Shown here: one piece after another, positions 1-12,099 of the stretch
How the letters are laid out: each line of letters begins with the position of its first letter
Position numbering within the stretch: position 1 is the first letter of the stretch
Source: Allodiplogaster sudhausi
Taxonomy: Eukaryota; Nematoda; Chromadorea; Rhabditida; Diplogasteridae
DNA length: 64,000 nt
Assembly: GCA_945643635.1 (NCBI GenBank)
Contig: CALZFC010000007.1
Location: forward strand, 784,501 to 848,500
Reading direction: 5' to 3'
Program-made: the position numbers and the translations under genes
The notes under the pieces: model-generated
What the model saw: the letters and a program-made list of their open reading frames with translations, nothing else
Databases searched by the model: none
What the model was told of the DNA's origin: nothing

Positions 1-1740
1 TGAATAAAGAATAAACAATAAGAAAGAACATCATGTTGAAGTTATTCGAAGGCAGTGTTTAACGTAGCTCAATGTCGCTAAAAGTTCACTCCTTTGTTTA
101 GCTCAGTGCAATGGAGACAGACTTATGTACGACATACATATGTACATACACATTTAGCGCATGAATACGTACAGCCAAAAGGCCAAAAACCATTCGCATG
201 CTCTTTTCACAACCACGAAACAGTGCAATATGTGATCTCTGAGGAAAGGAGTACGGAGGGTTGGAAATGAGGAGAACAAAGTGAGTTTTCAAAACATTAA
301 GACAAAAATGTGTTTCGGAAAGATAAAGGAAATAGAGAGAGATGAAGGACGAGAGAGATAGAGAAAGAACTGAGAAAGCGTTAAAGGGAAGAAGAAGAAC
401 GAGCGACAGCCAGACAAAAAAAGCGTCTGGCGACTTGTTGGTCAGCGCAAGAGAGTGTTGTGAATGAAGAGAGCAGAGACCATTAGAGACCAGCTATTAG
501 TGAGTGGAAGAATTGTAATGCCACGAGATTACGAGAGTCTGCAAGAGTCCAAGGGGAGAGAATAAGAGAAGAGTTGGGAGGCATAGATAGAGAAGCATAC
601 TATGACGAGGAGAAAGAGTGTGCATGAAACGGACGAGAGAGCGTGAAACGAAAAAGAGGTATCTGAATTAAGGTTCATTCGAGAACGGCCTCGACTTCCT
701 CTGGCCCACCAAGTGCCTTCTCCGTGCAAGATCCGCTGTTTACTCCCTCCCCTCTTTCTCTTTCTTTCTATCTTTCTCTCTCTTCTCTCTCTTCTCTCTC
801 TCTCTCTCGCTCGCTCCTGTCCGGTTACAAACGGCCAGACGCTCTAAATTTCCCATTTCTCTGCCGCCCTCCTAGACCGATAGCAGTCAGCCGAGACTGT
901 TATATTTCTCCTGTTTCCCTCTCGCTGCCCGCATAGACGATCAAACATTAGCGTACAAGGACGGAAGAAAGGAAGTCTGAGTGTAGTAATGCAAAGTATA
1001 AACAGCGGATCTTGCACGGAGAAGGCACTTGGTGGGCCAGAGGTCGTGAAGTCGAGGCCGTTCTCGAATGAACCTTAATTCAGATACCTCTTTTTCGTTT
1101 CACGCTCTCTCGTCCGTTTCATGCACACTCTTTCTCCTCGTCATAGTATGCTTCTCTATGCCTCCCAACTCTTCTCTTATTCTCTCCCCTTGGACTCTTG
1201 CAGACTCTCGTAATCTCGTGGCATTACAATTCTTCCACTCACTAATAGCTGGTCTCTAATGGTCTCTGCTCTCTTCATTCACAACACTCTCTTGCGCTGA
1301 CCAACAAGTCGCCAGACGCTTTTTTGTCTGGCTGTCGCTCGTTCTTCTTCTTCCCTTTAACGCTTTCTCAGTTCTTTCTCTATCTCTCTCGTCCTTCATC
1401 TCTCTCTATTTCCTTTATCTTTCCGAAACGCATTTTTGTCTTAATGTTTTGAACTCACTTTGTTCTCCTCATTTCCAACCCTCCGTACTCCTTTCCTCAG
1501 AGATCACATATTGCACTGTTTCGTGGTTGTGAAAAGAGCATGCGAATGGTTTTTAGCCTTTTGGCTGTACGTATTCATGCGCTAAATGTGTATGTACATA
1601 TGTATGTCGTACATAAGTCTGTCTCCATGGCACTGAGCTAAACAAAGGAGTGAACTTTTAGCGACATTGAGCTACGTTAAACACTGCCTTCGAATAACTT
1701 CAACATGATGTTCTTTCTTATTGTTTATTCTTTCTTCAAC
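1..1740. repeat. Large foldback (inverted repeat) element with arms of about 740 bases
   Basis: Bases 1-742 reappear as the reverse complement at 999-1740, leaving a unique, partly CT-rich centre at 743-998. The inner arm ends are an exact match (tccgtgcaagatccgctgtt against its complement near 1001-1020). The arms differ by small changes, for example an extra acgac near 1046, so this is an ageing genomic repeat and not a simple assembly echo. I see no transposase. The left arm reaches the window edge, so the true outer end and any target duplication cannot be judged. It is probably a non-autonomous foldback DNA transposon. Confidence 0.85.
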
Positions 1741-1953
1741 TAACATAAAGAAAAGGAGAAGCGAATTTGGAAAGAGTTAATTCATTTTATCGAATAAGAA
1801 AAACATAAACTACGAAAGCCTTTCGAAATTGAATTAGTTAATTGGTATTGAGAGGTGAGAAAAAGAAAAGTGTGAGCACATTGCATTATCTCGATTGCGA
1901 AATCCTTTTCATAATATGAACATTTCTCTACCTCCCTGATTCTCACTTGTCTC

Positions 1954-1984
<31 letters not shown>

Positions 1985-2374
1985 CACTTTTCTTTTCTCG
2001 CATTTTAGAACGAAAAATAAATAAATAAAAATAAAATACAATGAATCAATTCTCGTTCTCGATTTCGCCTTTTGTTTCTCTCTTTTTCTCACTTCTCTTT
2101 CATGGCTGTGTCCATCACCTTCTTCTTATGAATCACCTTTTCCATTTCTGCCCAAGCCAAAAAAACAATTTCCAGCTACTATTAAAAAATCTTGCAGAAA
2201 AAAGAAAAGTTTCCTGTGCGGGTGCCACGCCACGGATCACACGAGATGACACTCTTGCTTTATTGCCATATATGATATGGATTGTCAGTGTAGGAAGAGA
2301 GGAATGGCATTTGATGAGATCGAGTGGCTTAAAGCGTCCGCGTCTCACTGCAATTGTCGAGTTTCGATTTGTGA

Positions 2375-5300
2375 TTAATATATTCGATAATTTATCAATT
2401 TAGATATTTGATCTGTACAGAGAAGTTGCGAGAGCGTCTCGTCTTCCTCAGGGTCCTTCGGATTTGGCTCCTCCGGCGACTAAAATGACAACTTGCAGAT
2501 TTACTAGTACTCAATGTACTTTTTCTCAGTAAAAAGATTATCTTATATGCACAGTTACATTTGTATTAATCTTGTTATCCCTAAAAGGTACTTCTTTTTT
2601 CTAGATTAGGATTCAAATAAAAATGATTTTAGATGCCGAATCAGTCAACCAGCCGCGAACCGCTTTGAATGGCTCGTGTTTGGTGGCGTAGGGCATGACG
2701 CTAACGGAGCGGTCGCTGAGATAACGCTCAAATATTTCATAACTAACTTTCATTATCTATAAATTACCTATGATCGGAAGGCTTATCGATTTAAATGCTA
2801 AAGACGGACAACCGTTGCAAGATTTAGAGACGGCGCCAGAAAGAAAATGGAAATGGCCAACCATGTATTCCTCGTCCTTTGAATAGCATTCCTGAATGTT
2901 GGACTTGGAGTTCGGTCGGTTCGCCTGAATTAATTGAATAGATTTTCGCACAAGCAAATTGAAAATATACAATTTTTTATCGTTAATTGATCTGTTAATG
3001 GAACTAAATGATCATTACATAGGAATATGCAGTCTTTCGCCACCTGCTGAACGTTTGCAGACGGAGAGGGACGAGGAGGGTCGAGAGAAGGCGAGGAGAT
3101 GGCCACCACAGGCGGAGGGCTGCCGCCCGCCACGGCCGGTGCAGGGCCCATCAACGACAACGCCCGCTCCTACGGTGGGAAACCGGAATCTACATTCCCA
3201 CACCGAGAAATTGATGACACTGTTAAGAAAGAGACGAACAGCCTTGGTATTTGCGGCAATGTCCTCCTCAGCGACAGCAGCTGCCTTCAGCTCCTGAATA
3301 TTCACGTGAAGATCCAGAAGCATAGGGAGAGAGAGGAGAAAGAGAACGAGGTACCTTGACGACATGGTCGACGACGCTGTCGGCTGGAACTTCCTTCGCC
3401 TCCCCGGGAGACGCCACAAAGTCGACGGGGCCCTTCGTGTCCGCAACTCGCCTAAGCTCCGGCATCCCATCGGGCCCCATCTGAAGCACGACACGGATAT
3501 CGTAGTCTGTTGAATATCTTTATATTCTTCACCAAATATTAATTAAGATAGAGTATCTAAATATTATATAATTGTTAATTTAACATATTGGTCAATAATT
3601 TGCTTGCTTCGAGGACGCCAGTGACGGGACCGTCATCTTCGACTTTTGCCGCCAGAACCGTCTGCTGCTCCAGCACTCCGTTCGCGTCCACCTCAAAAAG
3701 ATGCAACTTTAATTACAGGATTTTGTTGTGAGAATTCATGTCTCCAGTGTTTCAATCGAATCCCACCATCATACCGTAAATCACAGCTACAGTACTCTCC
3801 CTTACGACAGTATCCACTTTCATACCTTGGGACCATCATCGGCAACGAAGGTGGCCTGTCCCTTGGGTCCCCTGATCAGGCGGCCCTTCAGAGACTTGAT
3901 CGACGTAATCGGCACTTTCTCACCATTCTCGTCCTGGTAAGTGACGTACTTGTATTCATTGACTACGGTAATGCTGTTTTGCAGGCCTACAGTAATCCCA
4001 TCTTTGGCGATGGTTGGCAGGAAGACGGGCCGGTTGTTTTCGCCGAGAATGAGAACGCCTTCGACAGGCGCCTCTGGAGGGAGAGCCGTCGGAGTGGCCA
4101 GCTAAATTGGATTTATTGTTAGGTTATTTAAAATTTTATGTTAAACATTGATTTTCATAAATGGAAATATGATTATAAAATGATCATTTTGAAACCTTGC
4201 CATCCTTTTCGCGATTGTTGACCGGGACGTTGATGGCGCTGCCGGCGGGCCCCTTCACTAGCACGGCCTAAGAAAGACATTGACAGTGAGAGAGGGAGAG
4301 AGGAAGAGTGAGAATAGAAGACAGTTATTCGGAGATAGCAAAGAATTGTTATGTGGAAGAAGAAATTGCGGAAGTAGTCTTCTGATGGAGAAACCTGAGG
4401 CACGACTGCCTGGCTAGGAAGACGACGCTTGGGGGGCGGCTGGTAATGCGCCGCTGGGATCTCGGGCACCAGGCTGCAAAAACAATTCTCATTGCTTTAC
4501 AATGAGCCAAATCCAGCTCCAATGCGTGAAAGCTCTGGCTGCGCCACGCAGAACTCACTATCGATCGCTAAGGTCGTCATCCTCATCGTCATCTTCATTC
4601 TTCTTGTTCATGGACGATTTTTAGTAGTCGATTTGCCCTTCTTTGTCTTAGACTTCTTCTTCTTCGTCTTCTTCTTCTTCTTCGCAATGGTCACCAACTG
4701 TAAGCGGACGAAGAAACGTATAATGTATTAGAGGAGCTTGAATATCTTTATTAACCGTCTCGTATCAGCTTTTTTATTTTATTTTATTAGAACTTAAGAC
4801 ATCCTACGCGATCTTGAACAGTTTCGCCTTACATAATTTGGGTTTCTTTTGATTCTCTAACTCATATCGCTCGTGACCTCAATTGCGAAAGAAATTCTAC
4901 TAAATCAGCCGGCTAGCTGTCAAGAAATACGATTGATTCAATCTCTTTGCATGAACATTCTTTTAAACATTTTCCAGATATACATAAGTATTTCTTCGAG
5001 CAATTTTATGAATCTGACGGTTTTAATTTGGTCCAAAAAAGTCATTTTCATCGCATACAGTGATGATCGGCGGGTTGGCCGGGTCGTAGTCTGGCATGAG
5101 AGTCCTGAGATTGAAGGGCGCCTCTTTCAGTTCTTGCACTTCCACTGAATTGTTTTATTAAATTTATATTTGATTAATTTTTAGAATTTCATTTGTCTCT
5201 TCAAAGTTAGAAAGAAAATGAGCATTTGTAATAAACTGACGAACGGGGCAGTTGAGATCGGCTGAAGCCTGCGCCATCGAGACTTGGCTTAGCAGTGAAT

Positions 5301-5624
5301 CGACTGGCAATGCTTAATTATTTATCGTTATTTTTTGCATAAAAAAGGCATATTTCAAAGCATTCTGCTCAAATGTCATTTTTCAGTAATATCGATAATT
5401 AAGGTTTTATTTTCAAATTAATAATTGGAAATCACAGGGCTTGCCCTTCTTCTTCGAAGGCGCAGCGGCGCCGGCTAAATAGAAGTGAAATTATTAAGTT
5501 ATATTTTTCCAGAAAAAAAAAGTTTCCTTAAGTAACTTCCACGGGTCGCAAGAAAAATTTGCTGCTGACATTGCTTCTCCTTATGCGTAGATTCTTGCTT
5601 TGACTTCTCCTCCTTAGGCGGCAT
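2375..5624 (-). CDS. Multi-exon lysine/proline-rich protein of unknown function
   Basis: I do not recognise this family. Read on the minus strand, it starts MPPKEEKSKQ at 5624 and continues through about 14 short exons near 5475-5435, 5300-5240, 5150-5060, 4700-4565, 4475-4390, 4265-4190, 4100-3955, 3940-3815, 3700-3600, 3490-3358, 3300-3210, 3160-3045, 2715-2640 and 2479-2375. Highlights are a basic run (IAKKKKKTKKKKSKTKKGK) followed by an acidic run (KKNEDDDEDDDLSDR), then several exons that look weakly repetitive, built around short beta-strand-like stretches such as VLVKGPAGSAINVPV and VLILGENNRPVFLP. A Pro/Ala/Ser-rich exon follows near 3100, and the tail is acidic (PKDPEEDETLSQLLC). In the basic-acidic exon the two halves lie in different frames near 4612, so there is either an unseen short intron or a frameshift. 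Exon edges are approximate. Nuclear or cytoskeletal scaffolding would be speculation. Confidence 0.6.
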
Positions 5625-6372
5625 TTCTGGTCTATTGAGGTATGTAAAGAGAGGAAGGGGAGAACGAGGAGACGAGAAGAGCCGACCGTCCGAGATAAGG
5701 CGAAGTTCTGGATAATATTTGATAAATAAGAGAAATAAGGAACTTGCAAATAACAATGTACTTCAAAGTTCGTGTTGTTACGAAATTTATCGAGCTTGCA
5801 CTATTTGGCTCGAGTTTCCGCGTCATGGTTTATTCCTGCACGTCCTATTCAATAAAAAGTGCCCGACGATTACACTGGTTGTTAGACATATGTAGTTCGA
5901 CTTTGCATTCTGCCGCCGTAGTAAAGTGTCGCTTTTTGAGGGGTAATCCTCAGGATGTTACCCATGAGGATAATCTGTCTGAATCTCTAGCATGAGCGTG
6001 CTCTCTCGTACTGTCTAGCATGCCACCATTGTTTACCCTCATGGGTAATGGCATGAAAAAGGCTGTGGGGTAATGTTTGGGTAACGAGGACAGGCCGAGA
6101 GAGCATGCAATTCTTGGAGACGAGATCAACCTCATGTGTGAAATGGTTATGCCAATGCGCATTTGCATAACCGTTTTACCGTTCATCGTCCAGCTCCAAA
6201 TTACGAATATAGTATTTGTGGTAAAAGTAACGGCGTACTGTCATGAACCATGAAAGATTCACTCTAAATTAGCATTTGGATTGTAATAGTAATGTAATTT
6301 CATTATGAGTATGTTATTTTAATTGCCGTTTACAGTTAAGTCTATGCTTTATTGTTTTTATATATGCCATCA

Positions 6373-7290
6373 CGTGAGTGACGACAAGACGAAGGAGGCC
6401 GCCGCGGCTGCAGCAGAAACTGCGCCAGCCAATCTGCCCGAGCTGAACGAAGAGGAGAAGGCCCAGGTTCTTATTCTGCTTATGCTTATTTCGTAAATGA
6501 AAACCTTAAACATATTGGGGGATTGTTTGCAGTTTGTTTGTGATTGGTCATGTGTCTTTTTCTTAGAATAGCGCCACAACTGACACCAATTTAGGCCAAT
6601 CTAACACCAATCTAGGCCTTTTTCTTTTTTGTCGTTTTGTTTTCCAACTCGGGTGAAGATCTTTAGATGAATGTGTAATCAATCCTAATAGTTGCATCTC
6701 TCTTTCTCTCTCCCTCTTTCTATCTCTTAAGATGGAAGTGGACTCAGCGGCAGCCGCGCAAGACGGCGCTGCTCCACGGAACTGGAGAGGCGACGGAGAT
6801 GCTCTCGTCGCCTCTCCAGTTCCGCTCTCCAGCTCCACTCTCCAGCTCTCCAGCTCCACATTGCTCGTGCACTCGGGACTCGGGACGATTCGTGGTTCTT
6901 TCTTCTTCTTTTTTTTAAAATCATTAATTCATTCGTTATTTGAATGTGACCACACTTTAGTTAGCTATCATCAATAGACTCATCAACTCGGCAATGTTCT
7001 TTTTATTTGAATTATTCATTTTTCGACGCATTTTACGTTTTTAGGGGCCATTTTACGGGTTACTGTAATACTGTAAGTTGGGAATGTTCCTTTCTACTTT
7101 GAATACGGTGGATTTTCATATGTAATTCAAAATTCTTCTTCAGTTGGTCTGACGCTTGATCCTGCCGCGACTCTCACTGCAGCGCCAAGGGATTCGACAT
7201 CTGTTTCGCCATTCCCCACTGTATTCCCTTCGGTACCGTCTCGGCCATCTGGAATGCATACTCGAATCTTGATTCTACCATGATTCCGTA
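6373..7290 (+). pseudogene. Exon-like host gene fragments inside the TIR element
   Basis: Three stretches look coding. Near 6373-6465 the plus strand reads SDDKTKEAAAAAAETAPANL followed by PELNEEEKAQ. Near 6731-6800 it reads MEVDSAAAAQDGAAPRNWRG. Near 7181-7280 it reads AKGFDICFAIPHCIPFG after a plausible cag acceptor. The last is loosely like the end of a GOLD-type beta sandwich, but that is a weak impression. The pieces are GC-rich compared with the surrounding AT-rich DNA and lie wholly between the two terminal repeats. A captured gene fragment is the simplest reading. A live gene that merely has transposon ends on both sides is possible. Confidence 0.3.
6777..6824. repeat. Perfect 19-base hairpin at the end of a coding-like segment
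   Basis: cggaactggagaggcgacg at 6777-6795 is followed by a 10-base loop and its exact reverse complement at 6806-6824. The left arm is part of the exon-like segment encoding PRNWRGD, so the right arm is an inverted copy of coding sequence. Confidence 0.85.
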
Positions 7291-8551
7291 TTTATGCTGG
7301 AAATTCCTGTTGTGTTGTGGAATGGATGTGATCTGTGTGTTTGCTCTCCCTCCATTTTTTCTTTTGGTATAAGTTAAGCTTGCGGATTCAGGAACACATT
7401 GAAAGTGAAAGAGCCAGCAGCTCAGAGTCTGTTGTTCCTTGCCACAGTTACTAGTTCTTGTGCTAGAAAGCGACTTTATTATAGGGTATTCCTTGTAACT
7501 TGGTAGTTAGTGATGGCGTGGATAATGTTCAACTTAATGAAAACAAATAGCTCATTTTAGTCTGTATTATACGCAGATTTTTCCTCTTGTGTTTTTGTTT
7601 TTCTTCCTCTTTTCTTCTTTTCTCTTTTGTAAGGCTGATTTCCATGTACACTCTTGTTTAGACCCATCCATTAGCTTCTCATTCACTGTTTGATAACATT
7701 ATTGTTACAAATAGCTGTTTTTGCTGTAGGTGAATTTCCAATAAGAAAATGATGGATATAAAGTGTGCTGCAGCAAGGTGTAGTTGTAGTCCGCATCGGA
7801 ATGGTCCCAAATAGGAGCGACAAAAGAATGAAGATGAAGCAGGAATGGAGCAGGGATGACTGAGGGATGGATGACAGCAGCAAAGAATATACGAAAGGAA
7901 AAGATAGCATCTTTGAGCTGACATTACCCTCAGGATAATGCCCGGCGAAACTGAGTGGTAATGGTTTTACCTTCATGGGTAACAACCTCAGGATTACCCC
8001 TCAAAAAGCGACACTTTACTACGGCGGCTGATGAACTCCCTGACACTCCTCATCCCTAATGATCCTTGCATCCAATTGCCGATATAAATTAGAAAATTTC
8101 ATAATTCGTAGAAGAACATCAGACAGATAATTTGGACTTATTAATTTCTGCTATGCACAACACCTTGGATAAAAGAATAGCCTTTATCAGGAAAAGTGCG
8201 AGAAATGTAAAGAAATGGCGGAACGAGAGATATGGTTTAAAAAGAAGGGAGAAAACGCCAGAGAGCAGCCGATTGCGGAGCTTGAGATGAAGGAGAATGA
8301 GAACGAAAGAGGAAGGGAAGAGACGCAGACTGCTCCATTCTATTCGGCGCTATTTTTCGACGCAACCATAATGTACTGCTTCACGTTCAAGCTGAATTAT
8401 TGACTTTTAAATCAAGGTTAAATATAAAATACAAATGGGCGTCGCCTGCTGACCGGCGAAGCTTGTCGATTTCGCTTTCCTGCTCGTGCGACTCGCACAT
8501 CGTTGTGTTGGGGCGCTGCAAACAAATATTTGCTTACATAATGTACGTATG

Positions 8552-9689
8552 TACAGTCCCGCCCAGGATCTTGGTACTAAGGAGGGATCGGATGCATCGG
8601 AGGGATCCAAATGCATCCTCGCTAATAACAATTGTCCTAGGAAAGACTAAAATATTTTAAACTGTACATTAGTTTGCTCATAGAGAGCGGATGCTACTTT
8701 TAAAAAATCAATAATTTCTAATCATTTGATAAGAAGTTATCAGTTTTTGCCTATAAAAAATTACATTTTTAATATTTTTCAAAGAAATTTCTCCTGTACC
8801 ATTATTTTGTCTCTACGCACATCCCCAAATAATAAAATAAGATATTTTATCATTGTTAACCGAAATCGATAAATGAGAACCTATCACACTTATTCATGTT
8901 ATGTGAAGATTCGCCTTACGATGCTGATTCAAAATATGAAAGCCGTTTTCAAAACAAATCATCCGTTGACGATAAATTTTTGATTGTGTTTACTTCGCTT
9001 GAGTTACTTGAGAAAGAACAGGGCAGGGAGGCCGCGCAGGCCGAGGGGGCGGGGCCTATCCCTTTTTTTCTCTGCCTGTGCTATTTCGCTACCTCAAACT
9101 TGGGTAATTAAACCGGAAGCGAAAATAGCGAGCGCTAAAGTTCTGAGGTTCAATACGAGTGCAGCAACCTAGATTTGAATAAATCATACCGAACTAACAT
9201 TTTGAGAAAGACATAGACAATGGCGAATCCTGAAGAAAGTATTACAAAGTAAACACAATCAAAAATTTATCGTCAACGGATGATCTGTTTTGAAAACGGC
9301 TTTCATATTTTGCATCAGCATCGTAAGGCGAATCTTCACATAACATGAGTATGTGTGATAGGTTCTCATTTATCGATTTCGGTTAACAATGATAAAATAT
9401 CTTATTTTATTATTTGGGGATGTGCGTAGAGACAAAATAATGGTACAGGAGAAATTTCTTTGAAAAATATTAAAAATGTAATTTTTTATAGGCAAAAACT
9501 GATAACTTCTTATCAAATGATTAGAAATTATCGATTTTTTAAAAGTAGCATCCGTTCTCTATGAGCAAACTAATGTACAGTTTGAAATATTTTAGTCTTT
9601 CTTAGGACAATTGTTATTAGCGAGGATGCATTTGGATCCCTCCGATGCATCCGATCCCTCCTTAGTACCAAGATCCTGGGCGGGACTGT
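8552..9689. mobile_element. Foldback element with arms of about 445 bases
   Basis: Bases 8552-8999 return as the reverse complement at 9246-9689 with a few mismatches (for example gagagcgg against gagaacgg). The ends are TACAGTCCCGCCCAGGATC. The unique centre, 9000-9245, carries a GC-rich stretch and the sequence gctacctcaaacttgggtaa followed by ttaaaccg, which also occurs at the start of the satellite at 54.5 kb. There is no transposase. It lies just downstream of the gene ending at 9809. Confidence 0.85.
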
Positions 9690-9808
9690 ATGTACATGTG
9701 TACATATGTATGTATCTTCAAGAGAACTGTATTTCTTCAAATGAATCGTTGCCTATTATTAAGCATATGTAAAACAATGAGAAAAGGTGACACAAGCCCG
9801 CTAATTTC

Positions 9809-12071
9809 TCAAGAGGAGATTAGCTCTGCGGCAGCGATGTTCTCTCCCAAGATGTTGATCCGAATATTTGCCGCGTGGCCGCACTCAAGCAGAATTACCA
9901 TTTAACATGCATTTTATTTCTTATTTTAATGCAGAATGGCGGTTATTAAAATGCTTTTTTCATTTATATCTGTTGATATGAAGAATTTAATTAGAAAACA
10001 AATGATGTAATACGAATGGAACGCATTAACCTCCTCCCAATCGAAGCGAGGATACAGTCCACCGCATCCGTTATTAACCAGAATCTTGCCGAGCATTTCT
10101 TTCAGTGCCTTGTAGATCGACAAGCGGTTGGTGCTCTTGAAAGAAAACCAAGAATCTGTTGGATTTTCTCATTAAAAAATGGGTTGTTCTTGAATATCAT
10201 CAATTCGCTTGCCTCGGTGTCCTTGAAGATTTCCAGGACCATTTCCAAGACTTGTATGTTGAGTCCCAGAGAACTGAGACAGCCTAAATTAGTTACATTT
10301 CTTATTATGTAAAAAAATTATATTTCTTTATTTATTTAGCAAATAAAACAAAAGAAGTTGTCAAGTAATACCAGGCAAACTTAGCTCACCCCCTCATCAC
10401 TGACGAGTCTCTTCTTTTCATCCGTCATTTTTGGGTACTGCAAGTAATTATGTGTTCAACATTCTCATGCAATTACCTTTGATAGCAACTGCTAAATCAC
10501 TTTTCCATTTTGATAATAAATATTTGAAAACTGCCGCCAGTGGGCTGATCAGTTTCAGCACCATAAACTGATCAGCCCACTGGCGGCAGTTTTCAGGAGC
10601 CATCCATGACAGCTTCTTTCGGGCGAACAAGTCGATCATGGTGACGAACCAGAACTGGAAGTCATCCATCACGGTCGGGATCTGAAAAAATTTCCTGTTT
10701 AAAAATGTAAAACAATTTTCCGTTTAATTTTTGTTCTTTAAAAGCAAAACTAATTTGGTACTGCTGTATTATTCCCACCCCCACTTTTGGAAAAAAAAAT
10801 TAGAAAATTTTTTCGCTGAAATTCACCATATGGGGGTTTTCGGCACGGGGAATACGAATATCACATTCATTTCATCCTCAGGCTTCACTTAATCACCGTC
10901 GCAAAGTACGTGGGAGAGCTTCCTGTGGTGTAAAACATGCCATTCTACGTCCCTAAACTTACCAGACTTACCGTGAAAATGACGTAATGATAAGAAATAG
11001 ATATGATATTCGTATTCCCCATACCGAAAATCCCCTAAGGATGAATTTGAGCAAAAACATTTCGACCTCTGGGTGGGAATAGTACAAAAGTAATACAAAG
11101 TTGTTTTCGTTCCCCTTACATCGTCCGGCATCCTTAGAGGAGCGTAGGCCTGCTTGGGATGGTGCTGGAAGGATCGCTTCAGCTTCGTATCCACGCGGCG
11201 AACACCGCCGAGGCCGACCTGAGGAACGACTTTTTTGACGTAAAATTAACCTTTAAGAGTGCAATTATTGCTATGCATCTCTATTTCTTATTCATAGGAA
11301 ATACTACCTTAAAACTGATGCTGTTGATGCATGAATCGCACAAAGTGAACATTTGCCGCACGGGTACGGTAAAATAGACTATTACTTCATCTAGAAGCAT
11401 ACATCCACGATACGCTATGTGGCAAAGTGGCCGAAGGCATAGAAAGAGGAAGTGTGCAGGTGGTTCAGGAATAGGTAATCGCTATATGTAATTAGATTTC
11501 GGATTGTTGATTATGGGAATGTGTATGGCCAGTGTCCTGCTTCTATTTCCACAAAGAGGAGCTCTGCGTCGAGAATCAGGGAGCGGAGAGTGTCCAAGAC
11601 TGGTCCGGCCGCCTGAAGCATAATTCTCAGAGCACTTTTGAACACAACTTGGTTGATTTTGCAGTAATTTACTGCGTTGATTGAGAGAGGCGGAAAGTGT
11701 GGGCGATTGATAGAGAGGGAGATGGAGAGAAAAAGAGAGTGAGAGATGGAGGAAGAGAGAGAGAGAGGAGAGGGAGAGAGAGCTCACCTCAAGCGTGATG
11801 CTCATGGGATCGGAGCGGCTGAAGTTTGCGGGTGGTTCGCCTTCGAAAGCACCATGCACGTAGACATCTCGTTCTACAAGACCAGAATGTTTATCGGATA
11901 GCAAACGTTTAATTTGTGATATTTGACGATTATTGATCAGTCTTAGTTCCTCGATGGAAGGAGGATAGGCTTTCTCTTTCAATAATAAATGACGACTTTG
12001 AGCTCCGCGGTGGAGACTTCATCGTGCGGTTCCCTGAGGCGCTTCTGCATGAAGATCTTGTGTGACCCATG
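9809..12071 (-). CDS. Unrecognised multi-exon gene
   Basis: I cannot name the family. Minus-strand exons in order lie near 12071-12000 (MGSHKIFMQKRLREPHDEV), 11885-11785 (RDVYVHGAFEGEPPANFSRS), 11620-11510 (GPVLDTLRSLILDAELLFVE), 11375-11305, 11240-11115 (VPQVGLGGVRRVDTKLKRSF), 10685-10555 (MDDFQFWFVTMIDLFARKK), 10435-10385, 10290-10200, 10140-10015 (STNRLSIYKALKEMLGKIL) and 9903-9809 (ending GENIAAAELISS, stop at 9811-9809). Residues are mixed polar and hydrophobic with no signal peptide or membrane span, so a cytosolic or nuclear protein of about 300 residues is likely. The start at 12071 is the first in-frame Met and an upstream exon is possible. The exon near 10.6 kb ends in a perfect hairpin (separate entry). 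Most exon edges are approximate. Confidence 0.5.
10526..10594. repeat. Perfect 30-base hairpin at an exon end
   Basis: Bases 10526-10555 and 10565-10594 are exact reverse complements around a 9-base loop. On the minus strand the 10565-10594 arm is the end of the exon encoding APENCRQWADQF, and the other arm lies immediately downstream, where the intron should begin. The identity over 30 bases suggests a recent event. Confidence 0.95.
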
Positions 12072-12099
12072 CTTAACACGCACAATCTAAAAACCAAGA

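Larger units (their letters stand above)
5913..8027. mobile_element. DNA transposon with terminal inverted repeats of about 60 bases, 2.1 kb
   Basis: Both ends begin CCGCCGTAGTAAAGTGTCGC (inverted), and about 57 of the first 60 bases match (5913-5972 against 7968-8027). The trinucleotide ctg flanks both sides (5910-5912 and 8028-8030), which fits a 3-base target duplication as in PIF/Harbinger-type elements. Subterminal copies of GGGTAAT/ATTACCC occur on both sides (near 5945, 6040, 6070, 7925, 7955 and 7990), as expected for transposase-binding sites. No transposase reading frame is visible, so this looks non-autonomous. The interior holds exon-like segments (see the separate entry). Confidence 0.8.

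Noticed and set aside
2772..2888. Short plus-strand frame MIGRLIDLNAKDGQPLQDLE
   Set aside because: 38 codons without splice or family support, inside an intron of a minus-strand gene.
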